A stretch of DNA of 64,000 nucleotides from JBLHZY01 sp047631555 (lineage in GTDB: Bacteria; Pseudomonadota; Alphaproteobacteria; Rhodobacterales; Rhodobacteraceae): the NCBI GenBank assembly GCA_047631555.1, contig JBLHZY010000001.1:62001-126000 (forward strand), in the 5' to 3' direction. Positions 1-6,881 of this stretch are shown one piece after another. The notes under the pieces are model-generated. The model had not been told where the DNA came from and made no database searches. It saw only the letters and a program-made list of their open reading frames with translations. The translations under genes were made by a program, and so were the position numbers. Within the stretch, counting starts at the first letter, position 1. Every line of letters begins with the position of its first letter.

Positions 1-392
1 CCCTTGTCGGCCAACGCCTCGATCAATTCAACCGAGCTGGCAAAGCCATCGGGATGGGCCGAAAAACCGCCAGCACCCTTGGGCGGATCGCCGCGAAGGG
101 CCACGATTTCAGTCACGCCATCCGCGGCATAAGCGTCAGCAATCGCCAGCGTTTCTTCGCGGGTCGCGTCAACGCAGGTGAGGTGCGCAGCAACATTCAG
201 CCCGTAATTCTTGTGAATTGTTGAGACCGCCTCATGGGTCAATTTGCGGGTCGTGCCACCGGCGCCGTAAGTGACAGAAACAAAGCCGGGCGCCAACGGG
301 GCCAGCGTTTGAACCGTATCCCACAGCCGGAAAGAGGCCTGCAAAGATTGCGGGGGAAAGAATTCAAACGAAATGCGTGGTGCTTGGGCCAT
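1..392 (-). CDS. metF: 5,10-methylenetetrahydrofolate reductase, N-terminal part (gene runs off the left edge)
   Basis: The 130 visible residues are the N-terminal part of the MetF TIM barrel, which reduces methylene-THF to methyl-THF for methionine synthesis in the cytosol. The chain opens MAQAPRISFEFFPP, and the FEFFPP signature with its glutamate is characteristic of the family. The VTYGAGG segment and the later EIVALRGDPP segment, which sit near the flavin and folate sites, follow in order. The start at 390-392 is the only methionine ahead of the conserved FEFFPP. The gene diverges from a metR-like regulator 93 bp away, the classic regulator-target arrangement. The C-terminal half lies outside the window. 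Confidence 0.93.
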   Translation of the reverse strand, partial: MAQAPRISFEFFPPQSLQASFRLWDTVQTLAPLAPGFVSVTYGAGGTTRKLTHEAVSTIHKNYGLNVAAHLTCVDATREETLAIADAYAADGVTEIVALRGDPPKGAGGFSAHPDGFASSVELIEALADK

Positions 393-420
393 GGTGATTC
401 CTCGGGTTTTCTGAGCCTCT

Positions 421-446
421 TGTCTCATACCGCGCGATGTGAGACA
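421..446. promoter_or_regulatory. Inverted repeat in the metF-metR intergenic region
   Basis: TGTCTCA (421-427) and TGAGACA (440-446) form a perfect 7-bp inverted repeat with a 12-bp spacer. It lies 29 bp upstream of the metF start and on the metF side of the MetR box. The right arm overlaps a near-match to the MetR box, TGAG-N5-TTCA at 440-452. It could be an extended LysR-type recognition site or the operator of a second regulator of metF. Confidence 0.5.
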
Positions 447-470
447 AATTCATAAAACTCATGAAGATAA

Positions 471-483
471 TGAAGTACATTCA
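471..483. promoter_or_regulatory. MetR box, exact TGAA-N5-TTCA
   Basis: TGAAGTACATTCA matches the enterobacterial MetR consensus TGAA-N5-TTCA without mismatch and ends two bases before the metR start codon. That position fits negative autoregulation of metR and activation of the divergent metF. The assignment rests on the consensus known from enteric bacteria and on the flanking genes. Confidence 0.65.
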
Positions 484-485
484 CT

Positions 486-1397
486 ATGCATCTCGAATTT
501 CGCCATCTGCGCACGATAAAAGCCATCCATGAAGCGGGCGGGCTCGCGCGCGCTGCGGATCAACTCAACATAACACAGTCTGCCCTCTCGCACCAAGTCA
601 AAGGCTTGGAGGATCAAGCCGGGGTCGAACTTTTTGTGCGCCGCTCCAAGCCGCTCAAGCTCTCGCCTGCGGGGATGCGCTTGCTTGCGCTGGCCGAAGA
701 GATCCTGCCCAAAGTCGCGACTTTGGAGGATGAATTTGCCGGGCTGCAATCGGGCAAAACCGGGCGGATGCATATCGCGATTGAGTGTCACGCCTGCTTT
801 GAATGGCTGCTGCCCGTGCTTGAGGAATTTCGCAAAGCTTGGCCCGATGTCGATGTGGATATCCGCCCCGGCCTTGCCTTTGGCGCGCTGCCCGCTTTGC
901 AAAAAGAAGAGGTGGATCTCGTTGTTTCCTCCGATCCAGAAGAAATCAGCGGCATAGAGTTTTCGCCGCTGTTTGATTACTCGCCGGTTTTTGTCGCCTC
1001 TTCCACGCACCCGCTCGCGCAAAAGGAATTCATTGAGGCCGAGGATTTTCGCGGCGAGACTTTGATCACCTATCCGGTCGATCGCGCCCGCCTTGATATC
1101 TTTTCCCAGCTGCTGACCCCGGCCAAGGTTGAGCCAAAAGCCATCCGCCAAGTTGAACTCACGGCAGTGATCCTGCTGCTGGTGGCGTCTAATCGCGGCG
1201 TGGCGGTTCTTCCTGATTGGGTCGTGCGGGAGGTAAAATATCACTCGGACTATGTAACTCGCCCGATTACCGAAAAAGGCCTGACGCGGCGCCTTTATGG
1301 CGCGATCCGCTCGGATGACGCCTCAAAGCCTTATATGTCGCACCTTCTGCGCCTTGCGCGCACCGAGCCGGTCAAACTCCAGCGCGACAAAGCCTAA
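486..1397 (+). CDS. metR: LysR-family regulator of methionine metabolism, MetR-like
   Basis: This is a 303-residue LysR-type regulator. Residues 1-62 form the winged helix-turn-helix (FRHLRTIKAIHEAGGLARAA followed by LNITQSALSHQVKGLE), and residues 90-295 are the two-lobed effector domain. MetR uses homocysteine as co-effector to control met genes. Divergence from metF, with an exact MetR box between the two genes, supports the MetR assignment over a generic LysR call. The start at 486 is the first methionine and lies directly against the box. No strong Shine-Dalgarno sequence is visible because the operator occupies that space. Confidence 0.87.
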   Translation: MHLEFRHLRTIKAIHEAGGLARAADQLNITQSALSHQVKGLEDQAGVELFVRRSKPLKLSPAGMRLLALAEEILPKVATLEDEFAGLQSGKTGRMHIAIECHACFEWLLPVLEEFRKAWPDVDVDIRPGLAFGALPALQKEEVDLVVSSDPEEISGIEFSPLFDYSPVFVASSTHPLAQKEFIEAEDFRGETLITYPVDRARLDIFSQLLTPAKVEPKAIRQVELTAVILLLVASNRGVAVLPDWVVREVKYHSDYVTRPITEKGLTRRLYGAIRSDDASKPYMSHLLRLARTEPVKLQRDKA

Positions 1398-1484
1398 AAC
1401 CTTCGCAAATCGGCGCGCTGCAAGGGGTTGGCACCAGCCAAACTTGGGCGTATACGCGCCCATCGTAACCAAAGGAGCCGGGCC

Positions 1485-2270
1485 ATGCAGGGCAGCGCAA
1501 ATATCAATGTGATGATTAAAGCCGCGCGTAAAGCGGGCCGCAGCTTGGCAAAGGATTTCCGCGAAGTCGAAAATCTTCAGGTGTCGATGAAAGGCGCAGG
1601 CGATTTTGTTTCGCGCGCCGATATTGCCGCCGAGCATATGATCCGCGAAGAGCTAACAGAGGCGCGCCCCAACTATGGCTGGTGCGGCGAAGAAAGCGAA
1701 GACGTGGCAGGCATTGACCCCACGCGCCGCTGGATCGTTGACCCGCTCGATGGCACGACGAACTTCCTCCACGGCTTGCCGCATTTTGCCGTCTCCATCG
1801 CGCTTGAGCATAAGGGCGAAATCGTTGCGGGCGTGATCTATGACCCTTCCAAGGACGAGCTGTTCTGGGCCGAAAAAGGCTCGGGCGCTTGGATGAATGA
1901 AAGCCGCATGCGGGTTTCTGGCCGCCACAAGATGATCGAGTCGATCTTTGCAACGGGCCTGCCTTTTGCGGGCCGTGGCGATCTACCCGATACATTGCAA
2001 GACCTCGCGCGCATCCTGCCGACCTGCGCCGGTGTACGCCGCTTTGGCTCTGCTGCGCTCGATTTGGCCTATGTGGCGGCGGGGCGTTATGAAGGCTTCT
2101 GGGAGCGCAAATTGAACTCCTGGGATATGGCTGCGGGCATTTTGATCGTGCGCGAAGCCGGGGGCTTTGTTGAGCCGATCAAACCGGGCGGCGATATCAT
2201 GGCCGACGGCGAAGTGATCTGTGCCAACGAGGCGATCTTTGGGACTTTTGCCAAGGTCATTCGCAGCTGA
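1485..2270 (+). CDS. Inositol monophosphatase family protein (SuhB/IMPase)
   Basis: The 261-residue protein is of normal IMPase length. Metal-binding motifs are present: G-E69-E70-S, the WIVDPLDGTTNF block at 83-94 with D86 and D89, and W213-D214-M near the C-terminus. The family hydrolyses phosphomonoesters such as inositol-1-phosphate; SuhB members also act in rRNA antitermination. The start at 1485 is preceded by AAAGGAG at a suitable distance. An upstream in-frame start at 1428 would add 19 residues unlike the family. It follows metR by 87 bp on the same strand, and no methionine role is implied. Confidence 0.88.
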   Translation: MQGSANINVMIKAARKAGRSLAKDFREVENLQVSMKGAGDFVSRADIAAEHMIREELTEARPNYGWCGEESEDVAGIDPTRRWIVDPLDGTTNFLHGLPHFAVSIALEHKGEIVAGVIYDPSKDELFWAEKGSGAWMNESRMRVSGRHKMIESIFATGLPFAGRGDLPDTLQDLARILPTCAGVRRFGSAALDLAYVAAGRYEGFWERKLNSWDMAAGILIVREAGGFVEPIKPGGDIMADGEVICANEAIFGTFAKVIRS

Positions 2271-2358
2271 TTGCGCAACAAAGCGCGGCATAAGATCTCA
2301 TTGCCGCCAGGATCACGCCGAAAAGCGTTAATAATTTGGCGTTTGGCCGCAATTCCGA

Positions 2359-2394
2359 CCTAATTGATTGGTAGATAGCTAACCATCAATTAGG
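2359..2394 (+). promoter_or_regulatory. Stem-loop covering the Shine-Dalgarno of the Flp-like pilin gene
   Basis: CCTAATTGAT (2359-2368) pairs perfectly with ATCAATTAGG (2385-2394). GGT/ACC pairing continues the stem inward past one bulged T. The 3' arm contains the first half of the AGGAGG ribosome binding site (2392-2397), five bases before the GTG start. The stem could hide the site in mRNA, or the palindrome could be a DNA operator. CTAA-N7-TTAG inside it (2379-2393) is also a 6/8 match to the CtrA consensus TTAA-N7-TTAA. Confidence 0.5.
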
Positions 2395-2402
2395 AGGCCG
2401 AA

Positions 2403-2603
2403 GTGGCTAGATTTATACAAATACTGCGCCAATCGCGCTTCTGCTCCGATCAAAAAGGTGCTGTCACCGTTGATTGGGTCGTGCTTACGGCCGCGGTCGT
2501 TGGTCTTGGGGCCGCTGTGGTTTTGACCGCAAGCAACGGCACCACGCGGCTTTCCCAAAATATCGATGAGGGCATCAAAGCCGTTGAGGTCTCGGCCTAT
2601 TAA
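2403..2603 (+). CDS. Orphan Flp-like type IVb pilin
   Basis: This 66-residue protein has a short basic leader of 19 residues ending in glycine. It is followed by A-V-T-V-D-W and a hydrophobic helix (VVLTAAVVGLGAAVVLTA). That is the layout of Flp/TadE-type prepilins cut by a class III prepilin peptidase, with Asp in place of the usual Glu at +5. Translation starts at GTG, set by AGGAGG five bases upstream. No tad assembly genes flank it; the TadE/TadG-like genes lie 33 kb away. It converges with the GFA gene with a 4-bp overlap. A role as minor pilin or surface protein is inferred. Confidence 0.72.
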   Translation: MARFIQILRQSRFCSDQKGAVTVDWVVLTAAVVGLGAAVVLTASNGTTRLSQNIDEGIKAVEVSAY

Positions 2604-2974
2604 TTCTTGCGATCGCTCGGATGGTTTCGCCCGTCGATCCATGGAACATCGCCAAAATCGCTAGGGTTTACCCCCTCGATGGCGGCTAGATTTATCCCAT
2701 ATTCATGCGGATTTGAGCGTCTTTGATGATGCGTGTAAATCCCGCAGGTCGAACAGAAATAATGTTTGGCCGTATGCGTTCCCCAAGTATACAGCGTTAG
2801 ATTTTCAGCGCCTCGCAGGATTTCAACATCCTCAAGCGGGGCTGAAACGGCGATCGCCCCGCGACGCGCACAATACGAACACGTACAGCGCCGCGCCGTT
2901 TCCAAACCGTCACTCAGCCGCACCCGCAATTCGACCGTGCCGCAATGACAACTGACCTTAACCGGCTCTCGCAT
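2600..2974 (-). CDS. GFA-family (CENP-V/GFA fold) zinc protein
   Basis: The 124-residue protein carries the GFA zinc pattern: C-H-C-G near residue 10, C-T-C-S-Y-C-A-R-R-G around 31-40, and C-S-T-C-G-I-Y-T-H-H further on. GFA proteins bind two zinc ions. The founding member was linked to glutathione-dependent formaldehyde conversion, but most members have no proven substrate. It overlaps the pilin gene tail to tail by four bases and is probably monocistronic. A second GFA protein lies at 55347-55754. Confidence 0.85.
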   Translation of the reverse strand: MREPVKVSCHCGTVELRVRLSDGLETARRCTCSYCARRGAIAVSAPLEDVEILRGAENLTLYTWGTHTAKHYFCSTCGIYTHHQRRSNPHEYGINLAAIEGVNPSDFGDVPWIDGRNHPSDRKN

Positions 2975-3087
2975 AGACCCTCACAATTCATCCCGATTGC
3001 CCCAAGCTTATGCCAAAGCGGCACTTTACACCAAGGGCCAAAAAGCTATGGTCTGCGCAGGTCGCCGCGCGGCGGATACCGCCAGAT

Positions 3088-3174
3088 GCGGGCGTGATGG
3101 AATGGTAGACATACCAGACTTAAAATCTGTTGGGCCTTGTGCCCGTGTGGGTTCGACTCCCACCGCCCGCACCA
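3088..3174 (+). tRNA. tRNA-Leu (anticodon UAA)
   Basis: The 87-nt cloverleaf has acceptor arms GCGGGCG/CGCCCGC, discriminator A at 3171 and an encoded CCA at 3172-3174. The anticodon loop is CTTAAAA, giving UAA. A long variable arm follows, as expected for leucine tRNA. The T arm reads GTGGG-TTCGACT-CCCAC. Confidence 0.96.
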
Positions 3175-3212
3175 ATCAATCTTCGATGCGTCGCGACCTT
3201 CCGGAAGGAACC

Positions 3213-4025
3213 TTAACGCTCAATCCGCCCGGCCATAATCGCGATCGCTTTTTGATAGACCCCGGCGGCATTCCATTCTTGGATCACGCGAAAATTCGGC
3301 TGGCCTTCTTGAAAGCCTTTGCCCGGCTGCCATCCCTTTTGGCGCAGGAAATTGGCGGTCGAGGCAAGCGCATCCGAGAGCGTTGTCAAATCAATGCGTC
3401 CGTTGCCATCGCCATCAACACCGTATTGCAAAACATTGCCGGTGAGAAATTGCGTGTGGCCAACTTCGCCGTGCATCGCGCCTTTGGTCGCCGGCGAAAG
3501 ATGCCCCTTATCCACCAGCTTCAGCGCGCCGATAAGATGGCCCGTGAAAAACTCTGAGCGGCGGCAATCATAGCTTAGCGTGGCCACAGCCGAGAGCACA
3601 TTTGCATCGCCCATAAAGCGGCCAAAGCCCGTCTCCATCCCGTGGATCGCGACGATAACCCCGGCCGGAACCCCGTATTGCTTTTCTAATGAGGCATAAA
3701 ACGCCGGGTTCTGCGCGATCCGCTTGCGCCCTTGGGCAACAATCGTATCAGCGCCGCGCACGGACATGAATTTCTCAAGCGTATATTTGAAGCTCTTTTG
3801 ATTGCGATCCGCTGCGATGGTGCGGGTGGCATAGGTAGTTTTGGCCAATGCATCGAGCCCGCGTGCGCCAATGCCGGCGCGTTTGGCCTCGCCTGCGAAA
3901 TCCGATTTCCATTGGGCAAACCCGCCCGAGGTATTGCCGCAAGTCGCGGCCTGAGCGGCAGGGGTAAAAAGCGCAAGCGCGCCAATGGCCGCCGCGACAA
4001 ACAGAGGGCGAATGAACGTTGGCAT
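3213..4025 (-). CDS. Lytic murein transglycosylase, MltB/SLT_2 family
   Basis: This 270-residue secreted enzyme cleaves peptidoglycan to form 1,6-anhydro-muramyl ends. Residues 1-27 are a signal peptide with an A-Q-A cleavage site. The catalytic glutamate is E131 in the G-M-E-T-G-F-G-R-F motif typical of MltB-type transglycosylases, and the VGHTQF segment follows. There is no lipobox, so it is probably periplasmic and soluble rather than a lipoprotein. The chosen start (MPTFIRPLF) gives a clean signal peptide; a start eight codons upstream would add residues ahead of it. The metG terminator hairpin lies just upstream. Confidence 0.87.
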   Translation of the reverse strand: MPTFIRPLFVAAAIGALALFTPAAQAATCGNTSGGFAQWKSDFAGEAKRAGIGARGLDALAKTTYATRTIAADRNQKSFKYTLEKFMSVRGADTIVAQGRKRIAQNPAFYASLEKQYGVPAGVIVAIHGMETGFGRFMGDANVLSAVATLSYDCRRSEFFTGHLIGALKLVDKGHLSPATKGAMHGEVGHTQFLTGNVLQYGVDGDGNGRIDLTTLSDALASTANFLRQKGWQPGKGFQEGQPNFRVIQEWNAAGVYQKAIAIMAGRIER

Positions 4026-4049
4026 GGCTGGGGCTCCGTAAATGTACAA

Positions 4050-4081
4050 ACAAAAACTGCACCCAGTTTAGGCGCAGTTTT
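4050..4081 (-). terminator. Rho-independent terminator of metG
   Basis: AAAACTGC (4053-4060) and GCAGTTTT (4074-4081) form a perfect 8-bp stem with a 13-nt loop. Read on the minus strand it lies 39 bp past the metG stop, and the stem runs into TTTTTGTTTG. Confidence 0.75.
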
Positions 4082-4119
4082 GTCAGCCGCAAGGGCTGGA
4101 ATTCATGGCCTGCTCTGGG

Positions 4120-5838
4120 CTAGTCGCGCTGGCCCGAGAATTTCTCTTGCCAAGCTTCGCGATCCTCATCAGAGATTTTCGCAAACAATACCTCAGGAAC
4201 GCTGAACGCATGGCCGGGTTTGAGCGCGCTCAGCGCCGCCCGAACATCACCGGGCCAAGCTGTGCCCTCAGCATTCATCGATGTCAGCATCGACGCGGCC
4301 GCATCCGGAATAAACGGCTCAGAGAGCACTGCATAAAGCGGGATCAAATTAAGCGCAAAGCGGATTTGCGCGGCGGCCAATTCTGGATTTTCCTTGAAGG
4401 TCGACCATGGCGCATTCTCTTGCAAATACTCATTCCCAAGCGCCCAAATCGCGCGCAATTCAGAGGCGGATTTGCGCACATCCATTGCCTCCATATGCCC
4501 CTCATAGGCGCGAATGCGGGCCTCAAGATCGGCAATAAACGCAGGATCAGCGGCCATATCCGGCCCGCCTTCTGGCAAGGCCTCGCCAAATTTCGAGCGG
4601 CAGAATTTTGTCACCCGGCTGATGAAATTGCCCAAAACATCCGCCAAGTCTTTGTTCACGCTGGCTTGGAAATTCTCCCATGTGAACTCAGAATCCGAGC
4701 TTTCCGGCGCATGGCTCAGCAGCCACCAGCGCCAGTAATCCGAGGGCAGGATCGACAGCGCCTGATCCATAAACACGCCGCGCCCAAGCGATGTGCTGAA
4801 CTGGCCGCCATCATAATTGAGGTAGTTAAACGACTTGATATAATCGACCATCTTCCACGGCTCACCTGAGCCAAGCATCGTGGCAGGAAAGCTAAGCGTA
4901 TGAAAAGGCACGTTATCTTTGCCCATGAATTGCACGTAACGTACGTCATCCGCGCCTTTATCGGTGCGCCACCAGCGCTCCCAATCCGCCGCCTCAAGCC
5001 CATTGGCTTCAGCCCATTCCGCACCGGCCGCGATATATTCAATCGGCGCATCGAACCAAACATAAAAGACTTTGCCTTCCATCCCGGGCCAAGGCGCATC
5101 GCCCCGCTGTACTGGAACGCCCCAATCCAAATCGCGCGTGATGCCGCGATCGCGCAAACCGTCGCCATCATTGAGCCATTTGCGCGCAATCGATGTGGTG
5201 AGGATCGGCCAATCTTTCTTTTCATCAATCCAAGCATTGAGCTTATCGCGCATCTGGCTTTGTTTGAGAAACAGGTGCTTGGTTTCACGCACCTCAAGAT
5301 CCATGCTGCCCGAAATGGCGCTGCGCGGATTGATCAGATCGGTGGGCGAAAGCTGCTTGGTGCATTCTTCGCATTGATCGCCGCGCGCGCGCTCATGGCC
5401 GCAATTGGGGCAGGTGCCCTCAATATAGCGATCCGGCAAAAAGCGCCCGTCCGCGTTGGAGTAAACCTGCCGCTCAGAGACTTCCTCAATCAGGCCTGCC
5501 TCAAAAAGCTTTCCGGCAAAATGCTGGGTCAGTTCGCGGTTCTGATCCGAGGAAGAGCGCCCAAAGTGATCAAAAGAAAGCCGAAACCCGCGTGCAATCT
5601 CGCCCTGAACCTCATGCATCTCGGCGCAATATTCATCCACAGGCTTGCCCGCTTTGGCCGCTGCCAGCTCGGCAGGCGTGCCGTGCTCGTCCGTTGCACA
5701 AAGAAACAAAACCTCGTGCCCCCGTGCCCGGCAGTAGCGCGCATAAAGATCTGCGGGCAATTGCGAGCCAACAAGATTGCCTAAGTGTTTGATCCCATTG
5801 ATATAGGGCAGGGCGGAAGTGATGAGCGTGCGTTGCAT
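4120..5838 (-). CDS. metG: Methionyl-tRNA synthetase
   Basis: The 572-residue class I synthetase charges tRNA-Met in the cytosol. The HIGH-equivalent is H18-L-G-N in PYINGIKHLGN. The zinc knuckle uses C143, C146, C156 and C159. FYVWFDAPIEY and the anticodon-binding helical domain (about 380-540) are present. The KMSKS loop is strongly changed: residues 346-350 read Q-F-S-T-S, with neither lysine kept. The start at 5838 puts the first residues at MQRTLITSALPY, as in the family; 38 upstream in-frame codons are unlike MetG. There is no C-terminal EMAPII/tRNA-binding domain. Confidence 0.95.
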   Translation of the reverse strand: MQRTLITSALPYINGIKHLGNLVGSQLPADLYARYCRARGHEVLFLCATDEHGTPAELAAAKAGKPVDEYCAEMHEVQGEIARGFRLSFDHFGRSSSDQNRELTQHFAGKLFEAGLIEEVSERQVYSNADGRFLPDRYIEGTCPNCGHERARGDQCEECTKQLSPTDLINPRSAISGSMDLEVRETKHLFLKQSQMRDKLNAWIDEKKDWPILTTSIARKWLNDGDGLRDRGITRDLDWGVPVQRGDAPWPGMEGKVFYVWFDAPIEYIAAGAEWAEANGLEAADWERWWRTDKGADDVRYVQFMGKDNVPFHTLSFPATMLGSGEPWKMVDYIKSFNYLNYDGGQFSTSLGRGVFMDQALSILPSDYWRWWLLSHAPESSDSEFTWENFQASVNKDLADVLGNFISRVTKFCRSKFGEALPEGGPDMAADPAFIADLEARIRAYEGHMEAMDVRKSASELRAIWALGNEYLQENAPWSTFKENPELAAAQIRFALNLIPLYAVLSEPFIPDAAASMLTSMNAEGTAWPGDVRAALSALKPGHAFSVPEVLFAKISDEDREAWQEKFSGQRD

Positions 5839-6029
5839 ATGCGCGGCCTTTTTGGGATGTGTCTTTGAATTTGTTTGTGAAATAGCGCCTTTTGGCCGGG
5901 CTGGCCAGAGGCGGCGTTGCAGGGGCAGGGCGGCGGCCCGTTGAGCGGGCAAACGAGGGGCTGGAACAATGGGCGCGCTCTGATATGACTATGCAAAAGG
6001 CAAAATGCCGCAAATTGGGTGGTCGAGTG

Positions 6030-6386
6030 ATGCGCAGAGCAGTTGCAATTCTGATGGTGGCGGGGCTGATCTTGGGCGCATGCGTGCCCAAAGACAAACA
6101 GAGCCAAGAGCTTGATACCGGGCTTGCGGGCTATAGTCCTAAACTTTTCGAGACCCAAAAAGCCGATTGTTCGGCGCGAGGTGGGCAATTTGGCCGTGGC
6201 GGGCTTTCGGGCGGCTATGTTTGCTTTGAGACGCCGCGAGATGCGGGCAAATCCTGCTCCAAAGCCTCCGATTGCGAAAGCGCCTGCCTGTCGCGCTCGC
6301 GTACTTGTTCGCCGATCAAGCCGGTGTTTGGCTGTGTCGATGTTCTGACCGAAAGCGGGCGTCCCTCGACCCTGTGCATCGATTGA
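6030..6386 (+). CDS. Cysteine-rich lipoprotein of unknown function
   Basis: The 118-residue protein begins with a lipoprotein signal peptide; the lipobox is L-G-A-C with C18 as acylation site. The mature part has eight further cysteines, including a C-x5-C-x3-C-x6-C run, suggesting disulfides and a periplasmic or outer-membrane location. The start at 6030 gives a normal signal peptide; starts at 5985 or 5991 would add a 13-15 residue extension. It is the first gene of a tight operon, its stop overlapping the lipocalin start in TGATG. I do not recognise the family. Confidence 0.75.
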   Translation: MRRAVAILMVAGLILGACVPKDKQSQELDTGLAGYSPKLFETQKADCSARGGQFGRGGLSGGYVCFETPRDAGKSCSKASDCESACLSRSRTCSPIKPVFGCVDVLTESGRPSTLCID

Positions 6387-6880
6387 TGCGCGCGGTTTTG
6401 ATAGGGTTGGGGCTGTTTTTGGCGGCCTGTACGGCGCCGCAGGTTGGGCCAAGCTACCGGGCGGCGGGCGCGCAGATTTCGTCCTCAACAAGCTTTGATC
6501 CGGCGCGGTTTTCGGGCCGTTGGTATGAGGTTGCGGGCTTTCATCAGGGCGGCTGCGCGGTTGGCGCCGTCACTTTCACCGTGCAAAAAACCGGCGATAT
6601 GGTGATCACCGAGGGGCCTTGTTCTCAGGCCAAGCCGCGCCAAAGACTGGCCAAGATCAGCGGGCCGGGCCGGCTTGCGCCTAATGACGCCAGCGCGCCG
6701 CTCTGGGTGCTTTGGATCGACAGCGGCTATCGCACCGCCGTGATCGGAACGCCGGATGGCTCCTTTGGATATGTCCTCAACCGAACCCGCAAAATCCCCC
6801 AAGATCGCCTCAATGCCGCGCGCGAAATCCTTGATTTCAACGGCTATGATTTGGGTGTTTTGAAACCCTCGGGCTATTAG
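6386..6880 (+). CDS. Lipocalin family lipoprotein (Blc-like)
   Basis: This 164-residue protein has a lipobox (L-A-A-C, C15) and the lipocalin signature F-S-G-R-W-Y-E-V-A around 42-50. A conserved V-L-W-I-D segment and a C-terminal LGVLKPSGY tail follow. Bacterial lipocalins are anchored to the outer membrane and bind lipids or other hydrophobic ligands. The start overlaps the stop of the upstream lipoprotein gene, and the next gene begins two bases after its stop, so co-transcription and translational coupling are likely. Confidence 0.82.
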   Translation: MRAVLIGLGLFLAACTAPQVGPSYRAAGAQISSSTSFDPARFSGRWYEVAGFHQGGCAVGAVTFTVQKTGDMVITEGPCSQAKPRQRLAKISGPGRLAPNDASAPLWVLWIDSGYRTAVIGTPDGSFGYVLNRTRKIPQDRLNAAREILDFNGYDLGVLKPSGY

Positions 6881-6881
6881 A

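Noticed and set aside
459..1244. 261-codon minus-strand open frame opposite metR
   Set aside because: Antisense shadow of the LysR gene; no domain and it would overlap the metF promoter.
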